Part shown: positions 8,557-16,535 of the stretch, one piece after another
How the letters are laid out: every line of letters starts with the position of its first letter
Position numbering within the stretch: position 1 is the stretch's first letter
Assembly: GCA_963728965.1 (NCBI GenBank)
Contig: CAVSMH010000008.1
Coordinates: 992,001 to 1,056,000 of the forward strand
DNA length: 64,000 nucleotides
Reading direction: 5' to 3'
DNA from: DASQZT01 sp963728965
GTDB taxonomy: Bacteria > Acidobacteriota > Terriglobia > Bryobacterales > Bryobacteraceae
Made by a program: the position numbers and the translations under genes
Notes under the pieces: generated by a model
The model's database searches: none
The model's input: only the letters and a program-made list of their open reading frames with translations
Told to the model about the DNA's origin: nothing

Positions 8557-9003
8557 CATCGACGCATCATATGAATGGCGGAAGCAAAGGCGCCCTATAC
8601 AGGGAAACTCGACAAGCGACCGGCAGCTACGTGGTCCGGATTGTAATCGCCACAGCCGAGTTTGCGCCGATGCCTCCCCACTGGCCGGGCTACCCCGGCG
8701 GTCTCATTCTGACGGCCATCAGAATGCGTTTTTCAAGGCATGGCGGAATCTATCTGGTCCGATGTGGTATGAAAACCAAACCCCAGGCCGGGAGCCGTGC
8801 CGCCTCCCGTCGGTCGGCCCCGAACCCGGGTAGCAGAGCGTGTCGGGAGGACCGCGCTCCATCTCATCGTCCGCAGATGAGTTCCGGCCGGCTATTCCTT
8901 GATCGGGGTGCTCGCCAGCAGAGCCCGTCTCCGCTTCACCGGCAGCTTCATCCTAAAACCGTTCCGGGATGGGGCACAATGAAATGGCAGCGAACGGTCA
9001 ACA
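8557..9003. other. Non-coding tail of second IS3 element
   Basis: No gene supported. Near 8918-8967 lies a stretch resembling 2527-2575 in the other IS3 element's tail, and 8954-8972 resembles the istA leader at 4207-4225. It may be debris of another IS acquired before the element moved, or an extended IS end. Confidence 0.5.
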
Positions 9004-9042
9004 GTGTCTTAACTATTTGTCTCAGCAAACGGGGCAAGCGCA

Positions 9043-9387
9043 GTACGTGCTTACCTTCTTAAAGAAGCCTTTCAGCAGCTCTGGGATTACAACTCGCCCG
9101 CATGGGCCGGAAAGTTCCTCGATGACTGGTGTCGGCAAGTGATGCGCTCGCGCATCGAGCCCATGAAGAACATCGCCCGGTCCCTCCGCCAGCACCGCGA
9201 ACTGATCCTCAACTATTTCCGCGCTCAGAAGCTGCTTTCCAGCGGAGTTGTCGAGGGTCTAAACAACAAGGCTAAAGTCACTATGAGAAAATCCTACGGT
9301 TTCCGCACCTTCCGCTGCCTCGAACTTGCGCTCTATCACTCACTTGGCAAGTTGCCCGAACCGGAATCGACCCACGAATTCTTCTGA
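9043..9387 (+). pseudogene. ISL3-family transposase, C-terminal segment
   Basis: After the second GTA copy, the frame from 9046 reads RAYLLKEAFQQLWDYNSPAW and ends with the conserved SGVVEGLNNKAKVTMRKSYG motif holding the last catalytic Glu, then LELALYHSLGKLP. Joined to 3891-4140 and 6729-7282 it gives one open frame of about 381 codons, lacking only the first few dozen residues of a normal ISL3 transposase. Confidence 0.92.
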
Positions 9388-9455
9388 CGAACCCTTTTAT
9401 TTGCGTTTCCCGCCGGCTGCTCCAGGACCGGCGCTGGGACGCGGCGCGGCGGTCC

Positions 9456-9659
9456 TCACGCCCCTAACTGCTCCAGGTACTGCACTACCGCCTCGCGCAG
9501 CAGCGCCGAGAGCAACTGGTTCGGCTCGCCGGCGATTTTGCGCCGCGCCGACTCGCGAATCAGGCGTTCATAAATTCCCGGGGGAAGCGTCACCGTGATT
9601 TTGCGAAACGCTCCCTTTTCGCCGCGCGGCGGATTGAGATCGACCGGTATTTGTTCCAT
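9456..9659 (-). CDS. Small ribbon-helix-helix-like protein
   Basis: A 67-residue protein of unknown specific role. The segment FRKITVTLPPGIYERLIRES followed by QLLSALLREAVVQYLEQL resembles a beta strand plus two helices, as in Arc/MetJ-like DNA-binding dimers or antitoxins. It starts 7 nt after the antiporter stop, last in the glnK-amt run, so it could be an operon regulator. No toxin gene is adjacent. Confidence 0.65.
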   Translation of the reverse strand: MEQIPVDLNPPRGEKGAFRKITVTLPPGIYERLIRESARRKIAGEPNQLLSALLREAVVQYLEQLGA

Positions 9660-9666
9660 GGGACCC

Positions 9667-10902
9667 TCAACCCAGACGCAGGACCTCATCACCCAATTCC
9701 TTATCCCGCTCCAGCATGACTTTCTCGTAGGCAACCTTGATGAACGGCGGCGCCACGATGGTGGTGGCCACGGACATGAACACCACGATGCCATACGAGC
9801 TCTGCGACAGTATCCCGAACCCGAGCCCGATCTGCGCCACCACCATCCCCACTTCGCCCCGCGGAATCATGCCGATGCCGACGCGCAACGCATCGGCCTT
9901 CCCCAGGCTCAGCGCGCCGAGGCCGCAACCGATGAACTTCGAAACGATCGCCGCCGCCAGGATCACGAGCGCCAGCAACGCCGTCCCGGCGTTGGCGAAC
10001 GCCGATAAGTCCACGTGCAGCCCGATGCCGGCCAGAAAGAACGGCACCAGCAGCTCCGACACCCCCTGCGCCAGGTCGCGCTCGCGCGGGCCAGTGCTTT
10101 CGCCCAGCGCCAACCCGGCCAGGAAGGCGCCCACAATCGCCGCCACTCCCGTGAACACGGCCAGCAGGGCGAGCACGAACAGCAGGCTCAATGCCATCAC
10201 GAAACGCGCCTCGGCTACCTTCAGCCGGGCATCCACGTGAGGCACGAGTTTTCCCACGGTCTGGGTTCCCCACTTGGCCACGATGACCGTAAACGCGGTG
10301 GCCGCCAAGGCGGTGAGCCCGAGTTGCACGAAGTCCAGGCGGCCGTGCGTAATGCTGCTCACCACCGCCAGGACGAGCAGCCCCAACACGTCGTCGATCA
10401 CCGCCGCCGCCAGAATGATCTTGCTCGAAGTGGTGTGCAGCAGTCCCTTGGCGGACAGCACCTGCGCCGTGATGCCGACGCTCGTCGCCACCATGGACGC
10501 GCCCACGAAGATGGCTTCGTTGGTGGCCGAACCCCAAAGCAGGAGGATCCCGGTGCCGAGGATGAACGGCACCACCACACCCGAAAGGGCGACCACGGCG
10601 GCCGTGCCTCCCACCTTCAGGAGCTCCGACGATTTCACTTCGAGGCCGACCCGGAACAGCAGGAACATCGCTCCCAGGTCGGAGAGGGCGCTCAGGAATT
10701 CGCTCGGCGCGAGCCACCCCAGCACGCTCGGTCCGATCAGGACGCCGGCCAGAATCTCGCCCACGATGCCCGGCTGGCCGATCCGCTCCGCCAGCTCCGC
10801 CAGGACTTTGGCCGAGACGAACACGATCAGCATGGCCAGCGGGATGCTGGCCGGGCCGCTCGTGCCGAACATCAGCAGCGCTGGGGAGAGCGGAAAGGTC
10901 AT
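9667..10902 (-). CDS. CPA2-family cation/proton antiporter
   Basis: A 411-residue inner-membrane protein with about 11-12 hydrophobic helices, matching the Kef/NapA-like monovalent cation:proton antiporter-2 family without the C-terminal RCK/TrkA-N nucleotide domains found in full KefB/C. The VIDDVLG motif around residues 168-174 is the paired-acid ion-binding site, and IGQPGIVGEILAGVLIGPS near the N-terminus is a family signature. Ion specificity (Na+ or K+) cannot be read from sequence. It starts 10 nt after the 47-aa membrane ORF, in the same run as glnK and amt, so its expression is probably tied to ammonium uptake. Confidence 0.88.
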   Translation of the reverse strand: MTFPLSPALLMFGTSGPASIPLAMLIVFVSAKVLAELAERIGQPGIVGEILAGVLIGPSVLGWLAPSEFLSALSDLGAMFLLFRVGLEVKSSELLKVGGTAAVVALSGVVVPFILGTGILLLWGSATNEAIFVGASMVATSVGITAQVLSAKGLLHTTSSKIILAAAVIDDVLGLLVLAVVSSITHGRLDFVQLGLTALAATAFTVIVAKWGTQTVGKLVPHVDARLKVAEARFVMALSLLFVLALLAVFTGVAAIVGAFLAGLALGESTGPRERDLAQGVSELLVPFFLAGIGLHVDLSAFANAGTALLALVILAAAIVSKFIGCGLGALSLGKADALRVGIGMIPRGEVGMVVAQIGLGFGILSQSSYGIVVFMSVATTIVAPPFIKVAYEKVMLERDKELGDEVLRLG

Positions 10903-10912
10903 TGCGGGCCGG

Positions 10913-11056
10913 TTATACCGTGCGCGAACGGCGTCGCACGAACATCGCCGCGCCGCAGATTCCCGCGGCCACGGCCAGCGGCGGCGCGCCGTTGGTTACG
11001 AGGAAGTACGCCGCCAGTACGGCGCTCCCGATGAAGTAGCTCCACTTGTATTTCAT
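10913..11056 (-). CDS. 47-aa single-span membrane protein
   Basis: An unnamed small protein. MKYKWSYFIGSAVLAAYFLV opens a hydrophobic segment of about 30 residues that may form one or two spans, ending in a positively charged FVRRRSRT tail that would stay in the cytoplasm. Its ATG overlaps the TPR-protein stop as ATGA, which argues for translational coupling and a real gene despite its size. It sits 10 nt before the antiporter, and may be an accessory subunit of it or of the TPR protein. Confidence 0.65.
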   Translation of the reverse strand: MKYKWSYFIGSAVLAAYFLVTNGAPPLAVAAGICGAAMFVRRRSRTV

Positions 11057-11550
11057 TTCCAGTACACCGCCAGGCATAGAATCACGCTCATCGCCACCAG
11101 CCATACCGCCGGCATGGTGAGGGGCTTGGTCCACTCCGGCTTCTGCGTGCCCTCGCGCATCAGGCGGCGAATCTCCTGCAACTGTTTGCGCGCCAGCCCG
11201 AGTTCCCAACTGTTCGTCGCCAGGTCGGCCGCTTTCAGGGTCTCCCGCTCGGCGCGAATCAGCGCGCGCAGCCGATAGTGCAGCTCGGCATATTTCAACT
11301 GCGCGAAGAAATGTTCGGGCTCCGCCTGTACCGCCATTTCGAGCGCGTCCATGGATTTGTAGACATCGTAGTTCATGGCGTACGCCATGCCCAGGCAGGT
11401 GCGCAAATCGGCCGAGCGCGGCTCGCGCTCGCATGCCTCTTCGAGCGCAGCGATGTACCCGGCCAGTTGGGCCGGCGAGACCGTGTGAGGGTCTCGCCAG
11501 GGAACCGGCGGCAAGCGTAGTGGGGTAGTGAGAGTCAGCTCGCCGGTCAT
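11053..11550 (-). CDS. TPR protein with C-terminal membrane anchor
   Basis: A 165-residue protein. Residues about 25-100 form tetratricopeptide-like helices (ALEEACEREPRSADLRTCLG and the following AMNYDVYKSMDALEMAVQAE), and LTMPAVWLVAMSVILCLAVY near the end is a tail-anchor helix. It is likely a cytoplasmic scaffold held at the inner membrane. It starts 1 nt after the amt stop, so it is almost certainly cotranslated with the ammonium transporter. Confidence 0.75.
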   Translation of the reverse strand: MTGELTLTTPLRLPPVPWRDPHTVSPAQLAGYIAALEEACEREPRSADLRTCLGMAYAMNYDVYKSMDALEMAVQAEPEHFFAQLKYAELHYRLRALIRAERETLKAADLATNSWELGLARKQLQEIRRLMREGTQKPEWTKPLTMPAVWLVAMSVILCLAVYWK

Positions 11551-11551
11551 C

Positions 11552-13183
11552 TTATTGCACCCCTACCGCACGGGGCTTCAATTCGAACTCGGGATATCCT
11601 ACCTGGCCCATCTCCGGCAGGTCCAGTCCTTCCAGCTCGGCCTTCGCCGACACTCTCTGGCCCATCACCGAATCGACCAGGAGGTTCACCACAAAGCTCA
11701 TGGTGAACACGAATCCCACCAGCGTCACCACGCCGATGAGCTGCGCCACTAACTGCGATGCGTCGCCGTAGAACAGCCCCGTGACCGAACCGGTGACGCC
11801 GTTCCACGATCCGCCGTAATTGCTCCTGCCATCGGCAAACAGACCCACGGAGATGACGCCCCACAGGCCGTTGGTCCCGTGCACCGAAATAGCGCCCACC
11901 GGATCGTCCACCTTCAGCTTGCGATCCACGAACTCCACCGACAGGCACACCAGCACGCCGGCAATCAGGCCGATGATCACCGAGCTCACGCTGTTGACGA
12001 AACCGCTCGGTGCGGTGATCGCCACCAGCCCCGCCAGGAGGCCGTTGCCGGACATGGAGGCGTCCGGCTTGCCGTAGCGCATCCACATGTAGAACATCGC
12101 GCCGAAACCGCCGGCCATGCCGGCCAGCATGGTGTTCACCGCGATGGAGCTGATGCGCAGGCTGCCGTTGCCGGATGCGCCCAGCGTGGAGCCGGGATTG
12201 AACCCGAACCAGCCGAACGCCAGAATGAAGCAGCCGGTGAGCACGATCACGATATCATGCCCGATGAGGGCATTGGGCTTGCCTTGCCGCGTGAACTTGC
12301 CGAGGCGCGGCCCGATGATGATCGACAGAGCCAGCGCCGACAGCCCGCCCACGGCATGGACCACGCCCGAACCGGCGAAATCGCAATAGCCCTTGCCAAG
12401 CCCGAAATTCGCGCCCAGGTTCGCCAGCCATCCGCCGCCCCATGCCCAGTTAGCAAACAGCGGATAGGTGAACGCACCCATGATGAACGACGACACCAGG
12501 AACGCAGCGTACTTCCACCGCTCGGCCGCCGACCCGGTGACGATGGTCAGCGCGGTGTCCATGAACACCATCTGGAACAGGAACACCACCATCACGCCGA
12601 CGTCGTAGGTCCCGCCCTGCGTCAGGAACAGGCCGTGCTGTCCGAACAGGCCGAACGGCTTGCCGAACAGCGTGAAGGTCCATTCGGTGTTCAGCGGTGC
12701 GGCGCCTCCCAGGTTGCCGACGCCGCCCACGCCGCCCATTTGGATGGCAAATCCGATCAGCCAGTACGCCAGCATGCCAATGCCGTACACCATGAAGTTC
12801 ATCATCATGGTGTGGTTGGCATTCTTGGCGCGGCACAGCCCGGTCTCCACCACCGCGAAGCCGGCCTGCATGAACATCACCAGGAAGCCGGCGATCAGCG
12901 TCCACACGAAGTTGATGGCGATTTTGTTCTGGCCGATCTGGTTGACGACGTCCCCGATCGTCAGGCCCTTCTTCGCATCCGACACGGGAACGTCGGCCAC
13001 CGTACCGGTGAGGCTGCCGTCCGGGTCGCCGTTGGCGCGGGCGTCCGCTTTAGGCGCTTCGACGCTCTTGAGATCCTCCGTGGTCAACGGTGCTGAACCG
13101 GCAGGCGCGGCCGCCGGCGCCTGGGCCAAGGCCAGCCAGGCCAGCGCCAGGATAGTCGTAAGCAGCAGAATGGTTCTCTTCAC
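11552..13183 (-). CDS. amt: Ammonium transporter with signal peptide and N-terminal extension
   Basis: A 543-residue Amt/Mep/Rh-family channel. The core from about residue 90 has eleven membrane helices, the conserved pore His in SGVVHAVGG and a second His in HGTNGLWGVIS, and the GWFGFNPGS motif. The first about 20 residues (VKRTILLLTTILALAWLALA) look like a cleavable signal peptide, followed by a 60-residue Ala/Asp-rich segment. I chose GTG at 13183 because GGAGGAGAT lies just upstream, inside the end of the preceding ORF; an ATG at 13201 is possible. It is three cistrons downstream of glnK, the PII protein that normally blocks the pore under nitrogen sufficiency. Confidence 0.95.
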   Translation of the reverse strand: MKRTILLLTTILALAWLALAQAPAAAPAGSAPLTTEDLKSVEAPKADARANGDPDGSLTGTVADVPVSDAKKGLTIGDVVNQIGQNKIAINFVWTLIAGFLVMFMQAGFAVVETGLCRAKNANHTMMMNFMVYGIGMLAYWLIGFAIQMGGVGGVGNLGGAAPLNTEWTFTLFGKPFGLFGQHGLFLTQGGTYDVGVMVVFLFQMVFMDTALTIVTGSAAERWKYAAFLVSSFIMGAFTYPLFANWAWGGGWLANLGANFGLGKGYCDFAGSGVVHAVGGLSALALSIIIGPRLGKFTRQGKPNALIGHDIVIVLTGCFILAFGWFGFNPGSTLGASGNGSLRISSIAVNTMLAGMAGGFGAMFYMWMRYGKPDASMSGNGLLAGLVAITAPSGFVNSVSSVIIGLIAGVLVCLSVEFVDRKLKVDDPVGAISVHGTNGLWGVISVGLFADGRSNYGGSWNGVTGSVTGLFYGDASQLVAQLIGVVTLVGFVFTMSFVVNLLVDSVMGQRVSAKAELEGLDLPEMGQVGYPEFELKPRAVGVQ

Positions 13184-13188
13184 GGATC

Positions 13189-13371
13189 CTATCTCCTCCA
13201 AATGGCATTCTTCAGAAACGCGCGGTTGATCAGGCCGAGAATGCCGAACAGGCTCACCGCCAGCCCGATCAGCACCAAGGTCATGCGCCCGCCTACGCTC
13301 GACGTCATTCCCAGGCTCAGCAAGCTCAGGATGAACCCGAAAAAGGTCACGAGTATTCCAATGAGTAGCAT
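13189..13371 (-). CDS. 60-aa two-span membrane protein in glnK-amt operon
   Basis: An unnamed protein, MLLIGILVTFFGFILSLLSL then a GMTSSVGGRM turn and LVLIGLAVSLFGILGLINRA, giving two hydrophobic helices with a basic C-terminus (KNAIWRR). AGAGGAGAGAA precedes the ATG. It lies 14 nt after the 59-aa ORF and 5 nt before amt, and its own last codons carry amt's ribosome-binding site. Position suggests a role with the Amt trimer or in its assembly; this is inference. Confidence 0.7.
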   Translation of the reverse strand: MLLIGILVTFFGFILSLLSLGMTSSVGGRMTLVLIGLAVSLFGILGLINRAFLKNAIWRR

Positions 13372-13385
13372 TCGATTTCTCTCCT

Positions 13386-13565
13386 CTATTCCTCGATGTG
13401 TTCCCAGGGCTTGCATTTCAGGAACAGCACGATCGCCCCGCCCAACAGCGCGATGCCGATGATGAGCCACAAAAAGCTCACGTTGGCTGCCAGACCGGCG
13501 GCGATAAAAACAAATGCGGCGAGAAACAAGGCGACGCCTTGCGCCTGGGTACGATTGGCTCCCAT
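13386..13565 (-). CDS. 59-aa two-span membrane protein in glnK-amt operon
   Basis: An unnamed protein with a short charged N-terminus (MGANRTQAQG) and two hydrophobic segments, VALFLAAFVFIAAGLAAN and FLWLIIGIALLGGAIVLFL, ending in KCKPWEHIEE. CTGGAGAC precedes the ATG by a few nt. It follows glnK by 23 nt. It is not similar in sequence to the adjacent 60-aa protein although the topology is alike. Confidence 0.7.
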   Translation of the reverse strand: MGANRTQAQGVALFLAAFVFIAAGLAANVSFLWLIIGIALLGGAIVLFLKCKPWEHIEE

Positions 13566-13588
13566 TTCGTTTGTCTCCAGTTGTGTAG

Positions 13589-13927
13589 TTACAGCGCGGC
13601 TTCGCCGCGGTCGTCGTTGCGTATGCGGATGGCGTCGGATACGTCGTAGACGAATACCTTCCCATCCCCGATCTTGCCGGTCCGGGCGGCGCTCGTGACC
13701 GCTTTCAGCACTTCTTCGAAGCGATCGGAAGAGACCACCAGTTCGAGCTTCACCTTGGGCAGCAGATCCACGTTGTATTCCTGCCCGCGGTACATCTCCG
13801 TGTGCCCCTTTTGCCGGCCATGGCCGCGGACTTCGCTGATGGTCATGCCATCGATTCCCATGGCCTGCAATGCCTCTTTCACCGTGTCGAGTTTGAACGG
13901 CTGCAAGATGGCCTCGATTTTTTTCAT
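13589..13927 (-). CDS. glnK: PII nitrogen regulatory protein
   Basis: A 112-residue PII-family signal protein that binds ATP/ADP and 2-oxoglutarate and controls Amt and nitrogen metabolism. The T-loop RGQEYNVD holds the modifiable Tyr-51, and the C-terminal GKIGDGKVFVYDV and AIRIRNDDRGEAAL segments match the PII signatures. It is first in a minus-strand run leading to amt, so I name it glnK by context. No sigma-54 promoter is evident upstream. Confidence 0.95.
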   Translation of the reverse strand: MKKIEAILQPFKLDTVKEALQAMGIDGMTISEVRGHGRQKGHTEMYRGQEYNVDLLPKVKLELVVSSDRFEEVLKAVTSAARTGKIGDGKVFVYDVSDAIRIRNDDRGEAAL

Positions 13928-14222
13928 GGTTATGCTCCAACCTGCTCGGATGTTTCACGTATCAGCGGGACTTCGGACGTGCCAGATGACTGACACCAAT
14001 CACGACAGGGTGATAGGAAAGGGTGTTTGTGACAGCGCCTTCCGAATGCAGTTCATTGTGCTACACCAGCATCCACCTGGGAAGCGAAAATATTTTATTT
14101 ACGAAATCCGAAATCTTTATGGAGGCTGGGAAAGCCCGTGTTTGCAGCAATCCGCCGAGGCTTCGGAAGCCGTCGAAGAGGCCGAGGCAGATCGGAATGG
14201 CGGAAAACAGCCGGTTCCAGCC
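13928..14222. other. Leader region of the glnK operon
   Basis: 295 bp without a gene, between the glnK start and the stop of the molybdenum hydroxylase large subunit. It must contain the glnK operon promoter. A patch around 14085-14115 is AT-rich. A TGGCAC on the minus strand near 13980 lacks the paired GC element, so sigma-54 control is not supported. Confidence 0.5.
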
Positions 14223-16535
14223 TCAGATCTGCGCCGCCCTCAGCGCCGGCAGGAGGCGCGCGCTGCGGAACGGAACGCGGCGGAGGCGCACGCCGGTGGC
14301 ATCGAAGATGGCGTTGGCCACCGCGGCAATCAGCGGCTTGCAGATGGTCTCGCCCGCTCCGTAGGGGGGAAGGTCGGGGCGATCGGGATGCGGATCGCCG
14401 TTGACCAGGACCACGTCGATGGTCTCGGGCGCGTCGGCATGGGTGAGCGAGGGAGACGAATTCCAGTCCACGCTGGTCACCTTTTCGGTGTCGAAACGGA
14501 CCTCCTCACAGAGCGCGCGGCTCAGGGCATGGAGCATGCCGCATTCGATGGTGCGCCGCAGCGCTTCGGGGTTGATGACCAGACCGCAATCGTGGGCGCA
14601 CACGAGCCGCTTCGCCCAGACCCTGCCGGTCTCGCGATTGACTTCGACTTCGACGATCTGCGCCACCACGGTCTGATTGCGAAAGCCGTATGCGACCCCC
14701 CGGCCGGTCAGCACCTTCGCGGTGCCAAGGGGCTTCGGGGAAGGACGGCGATCCCAATGGCTGGCTTCCGCCGCCGCACGGAGGACGGCGATGGAGCGCG
14801 CGCGCTTGAAGCCGGGGTCGTCGGCGGTGGCGGCGGTGAGGAGCTTCAGGCGGAAAGAGACCGGGTCGGCGTGCGCCGCCGCCGCCAGCTCATCGATGAA
14901 CGACTCGGCAGCGAACGTCACCTGGGGGCCGTTGGGATCCCGCAGGTTGCCGGTGCGAAGCGGGGTTTCCCAGATCAGCGGAAGGCTGACCACATGGGCG
15001 GCCATGCGGCGGTTGGGAATGGCGTACATCTCCGACGGCAGGGCGGCGCTGCCGGCGGCGGGCCTCTCGCGCCGGGCGCCCATGAGCTGAGCGATGAGCA
15101 CGGTATCGGGCTCGTTGTATCCGACGTGATTGTAGTCGGCGGCGCGGGCGTCGTACTCGTAGGCCACGAGATTGCCCTCGCGATCCAAGGCGCCGCGCAG
15201 CTTGAAGGCGAAGGCGGGACCCTTGGTGTCCCACGCCGTCTCCTCATCCCGCATCCACTGCACCCGCACCGGGCGGCCGATTTCGCGGGCCAGGTATGCC
15301 GCCTCGAAACCGGCATCGTCGGCGGCGGTGCGGCCGTACCCTTGCGGCCCTTCCATCCACACGACGCGCACCTTTTCGCGCGGCATGCCGAGGAACCTGG
15401 CAATGCCGTTGCGCATCCCGTACGATTTCATGTCGTTGGAATAAACCGTCATCTGACCGTTGGATGGATCGGCGGTGGCGTGGGCCGGCCCAAACGCGGT
15501 GTGGCCCTGGAAGGGAAAATCGTATTCGGCGTCAATGACCTTGGCCGCGCCCGCGAAGGCCGCATCGGGGTCACCGACCAGGCGGGGGTTGGCGCTGCTG
15601 GTCGGCCGCGCATCCCGCATGTATTGATACAGGTTCTCGGAGGACGGGAAGGGCGCCGACGCCGGCTTTTTCCAGTTCACCCTAAGCTGCCGGGCCGCCT
15701 GGATGGCCTGTTCTTCCCGCTCGCATACTACGGCCACGTAGTTGCCCTTGCTCACCACCCGGACGAATCCCGGCAATTGTCTGACGGAAGACTCGTCGAT
15801 GGCGAGCAGCGTCGCGCCCGCGAACGGCGGTTTCACGTTCCGCGCATGCAGCATGCCGGGCAGCCTGACATCCACCGCCCACTTCAGCGAGCCGTCCACT
15901 TTGGCGGGAATGTCGTAACGCTGGGGCGACTGCCCGACGATGCGGAGTTCCCCGACCGGCTTAACGTGGGCCTGGCCGGTGGTGGCATTGACATCGTTGC
16001 CGGTGAGGGTGACGTGGAACCGTTTGCCGCCGATCAATTGTCCGTAAGTAACGCGCCTGGACGGATCCTCCTTGAGAGTGATGACGCCCGCGCTGACGGA
16101 CAGGCGATCGACCGGGACGCCGAGCCGCTCGGATCCCATCTGGAGCAACACCCGGCGCGCTTCCGCCGCGACGCGGCGCATGGGCCAGCCATCGGTCTGG
16201 ATGGCATCCGAACCGCCGGATCCGCCCTGGTCCACGGTGGTGTCGGTGCGGCCCATGACGCAGGAAGTCTTTTCATAGGGGATATCGAGCTCATCGGCCA
16301 TCATCTGGCGGAAGGCGGTCCCGGTACCCTGGCCACAGTCGGTCTTGCCGACGTAGAACGTGGCGGTGTTGTCCTGGTGAACGACGATCCAGGAATCGAG
16401 CTGCCGGAAATCGGGATCGGGATACGGAGCGCCCGCCGGCTGTGCCAGGGCGAGCGGGCTCGCGCCGCCGACACTGACCACCAGCAGGCCGGCAGTGCGG
16501 AGAAGATCGCGGCGGGAAGGGGCCGGAAGACTCAT
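14223..16535 (-). CDS. Molybdenum hydroxylase large subunit (isoquinoline 1-oxidoreductase type), Tat-exported
   Basis: A 770-residue molybdopterin-binding subunit of the xanthine-dehydrogenase superfamily, closest in layout to IorB-type aldehyde/isoquinoline oxidoreductases. A Tat signal (SRRDLLRTAG near residue 8, then a hydrophobic stretch ending ALA) predicts export as a folded holoenzyme. GQGTGTAFRQMMADEL and GPQGYGRTAADDAGFEAAYL match Mo-cofactor-binding segments, and the C-terminal PPYGAGE holds the likely catalytic Glu. The start overlaps the small-subunit stop as ATGA. No FAD subunit is present. The substrate is unknown. Confidence 0.88.
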   Translation of the reverse strand: MSLPAPSRRDLLRTAGLLVVSVGGASPLALAQPAGAPYPDPDFRQLDSWIVVHQDNTATFYVGKTDCGQGTGTAFRQMMADELDIPYEKTSCVMGRTDTTVDQGGSGGSDAIQTDGWPMRRVAAEARRVLLQMGSERLGVPVDRLSVSAGVITLKEDPSRRVTYGQLIGGKRFHVTLTGNDVNATTGQAHVKPVGELRIVGQSPQRYDIPAKVDGSLKWAVDVRLPGMLHARNVKPPFAGATLLAIDESSVRQLPGFVRVVSKGNYVAVVCEREEQAIQAARQLRVNWKKPASAPFPSSENLYQYMRDARPTSSANPRLVGDPDAAFAGAAKVIDAEYDFPFQGHTAFGPAHATADPSNGQMTVYSNDMKSYGMRNGIARFLGMPREKVRVVWMEGPQGYGRTAADDAGFEAAYLAREIGRPVRVQWMRDEETAWDTKGPAFAFKLRGALDREGNLVAYEYDARAADYNHVGYNEPDTVLIAQLMGARRERPAAGSAALPSEMYAIPNRRMAAHVVSLPLIWETPLRTGNLRDPNGPQVTFAAESFIDELAAAAHADPVSFRLKLLTAATADDPGFKRARSIAVLRAAAEASHWDRRPSPKPLGTAKVLTGRGVAYGFRNQTVVAQIVEVEVNRETGRVWAKRLVCAHDCGLVINPEALRRTIECGMLHALSRALCEEVRFDTEKVTSVDWNSSPSLTHADAPETIDVVLVNGDPHPDRPDLPPYGAGETICKPLIAAVANAIFDATGVRLRRVPFRSARLLPALRAAQI

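Larger units (their letters stand above)
7283..9042 (+). mobile_element. IS3-family insertion sequence (second, unrelated copy) with GTA duplication
   Basis: A 1760-bp element bounded by 39-bp imperfect inverted repeats at 7283-7321 and 9004-9042, sharing the GAGACAAA and AGTTAAGACAC blocks and ending TG...CA. It is flanked by GTA at 7280-7282 and 9043-9045, a 3-bp target duplication usual for IS3. OrfA and OrfB occupy 7349-8556. The remaining 486 bp (8557-9042) holds no recognisable gene, making this longer than most IS3 elements. Transposase sequence and orientation differ from the copy at 2343-3889. Confidence 0.93.

Noticed and set aside
13975..13995. Possible sigma-54 promoter (TGGCAC on the minus strand) upstream of glnK
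   Set aside because: The matching TTGC/GC element at the required distance is missing, so only half of the motif is present.
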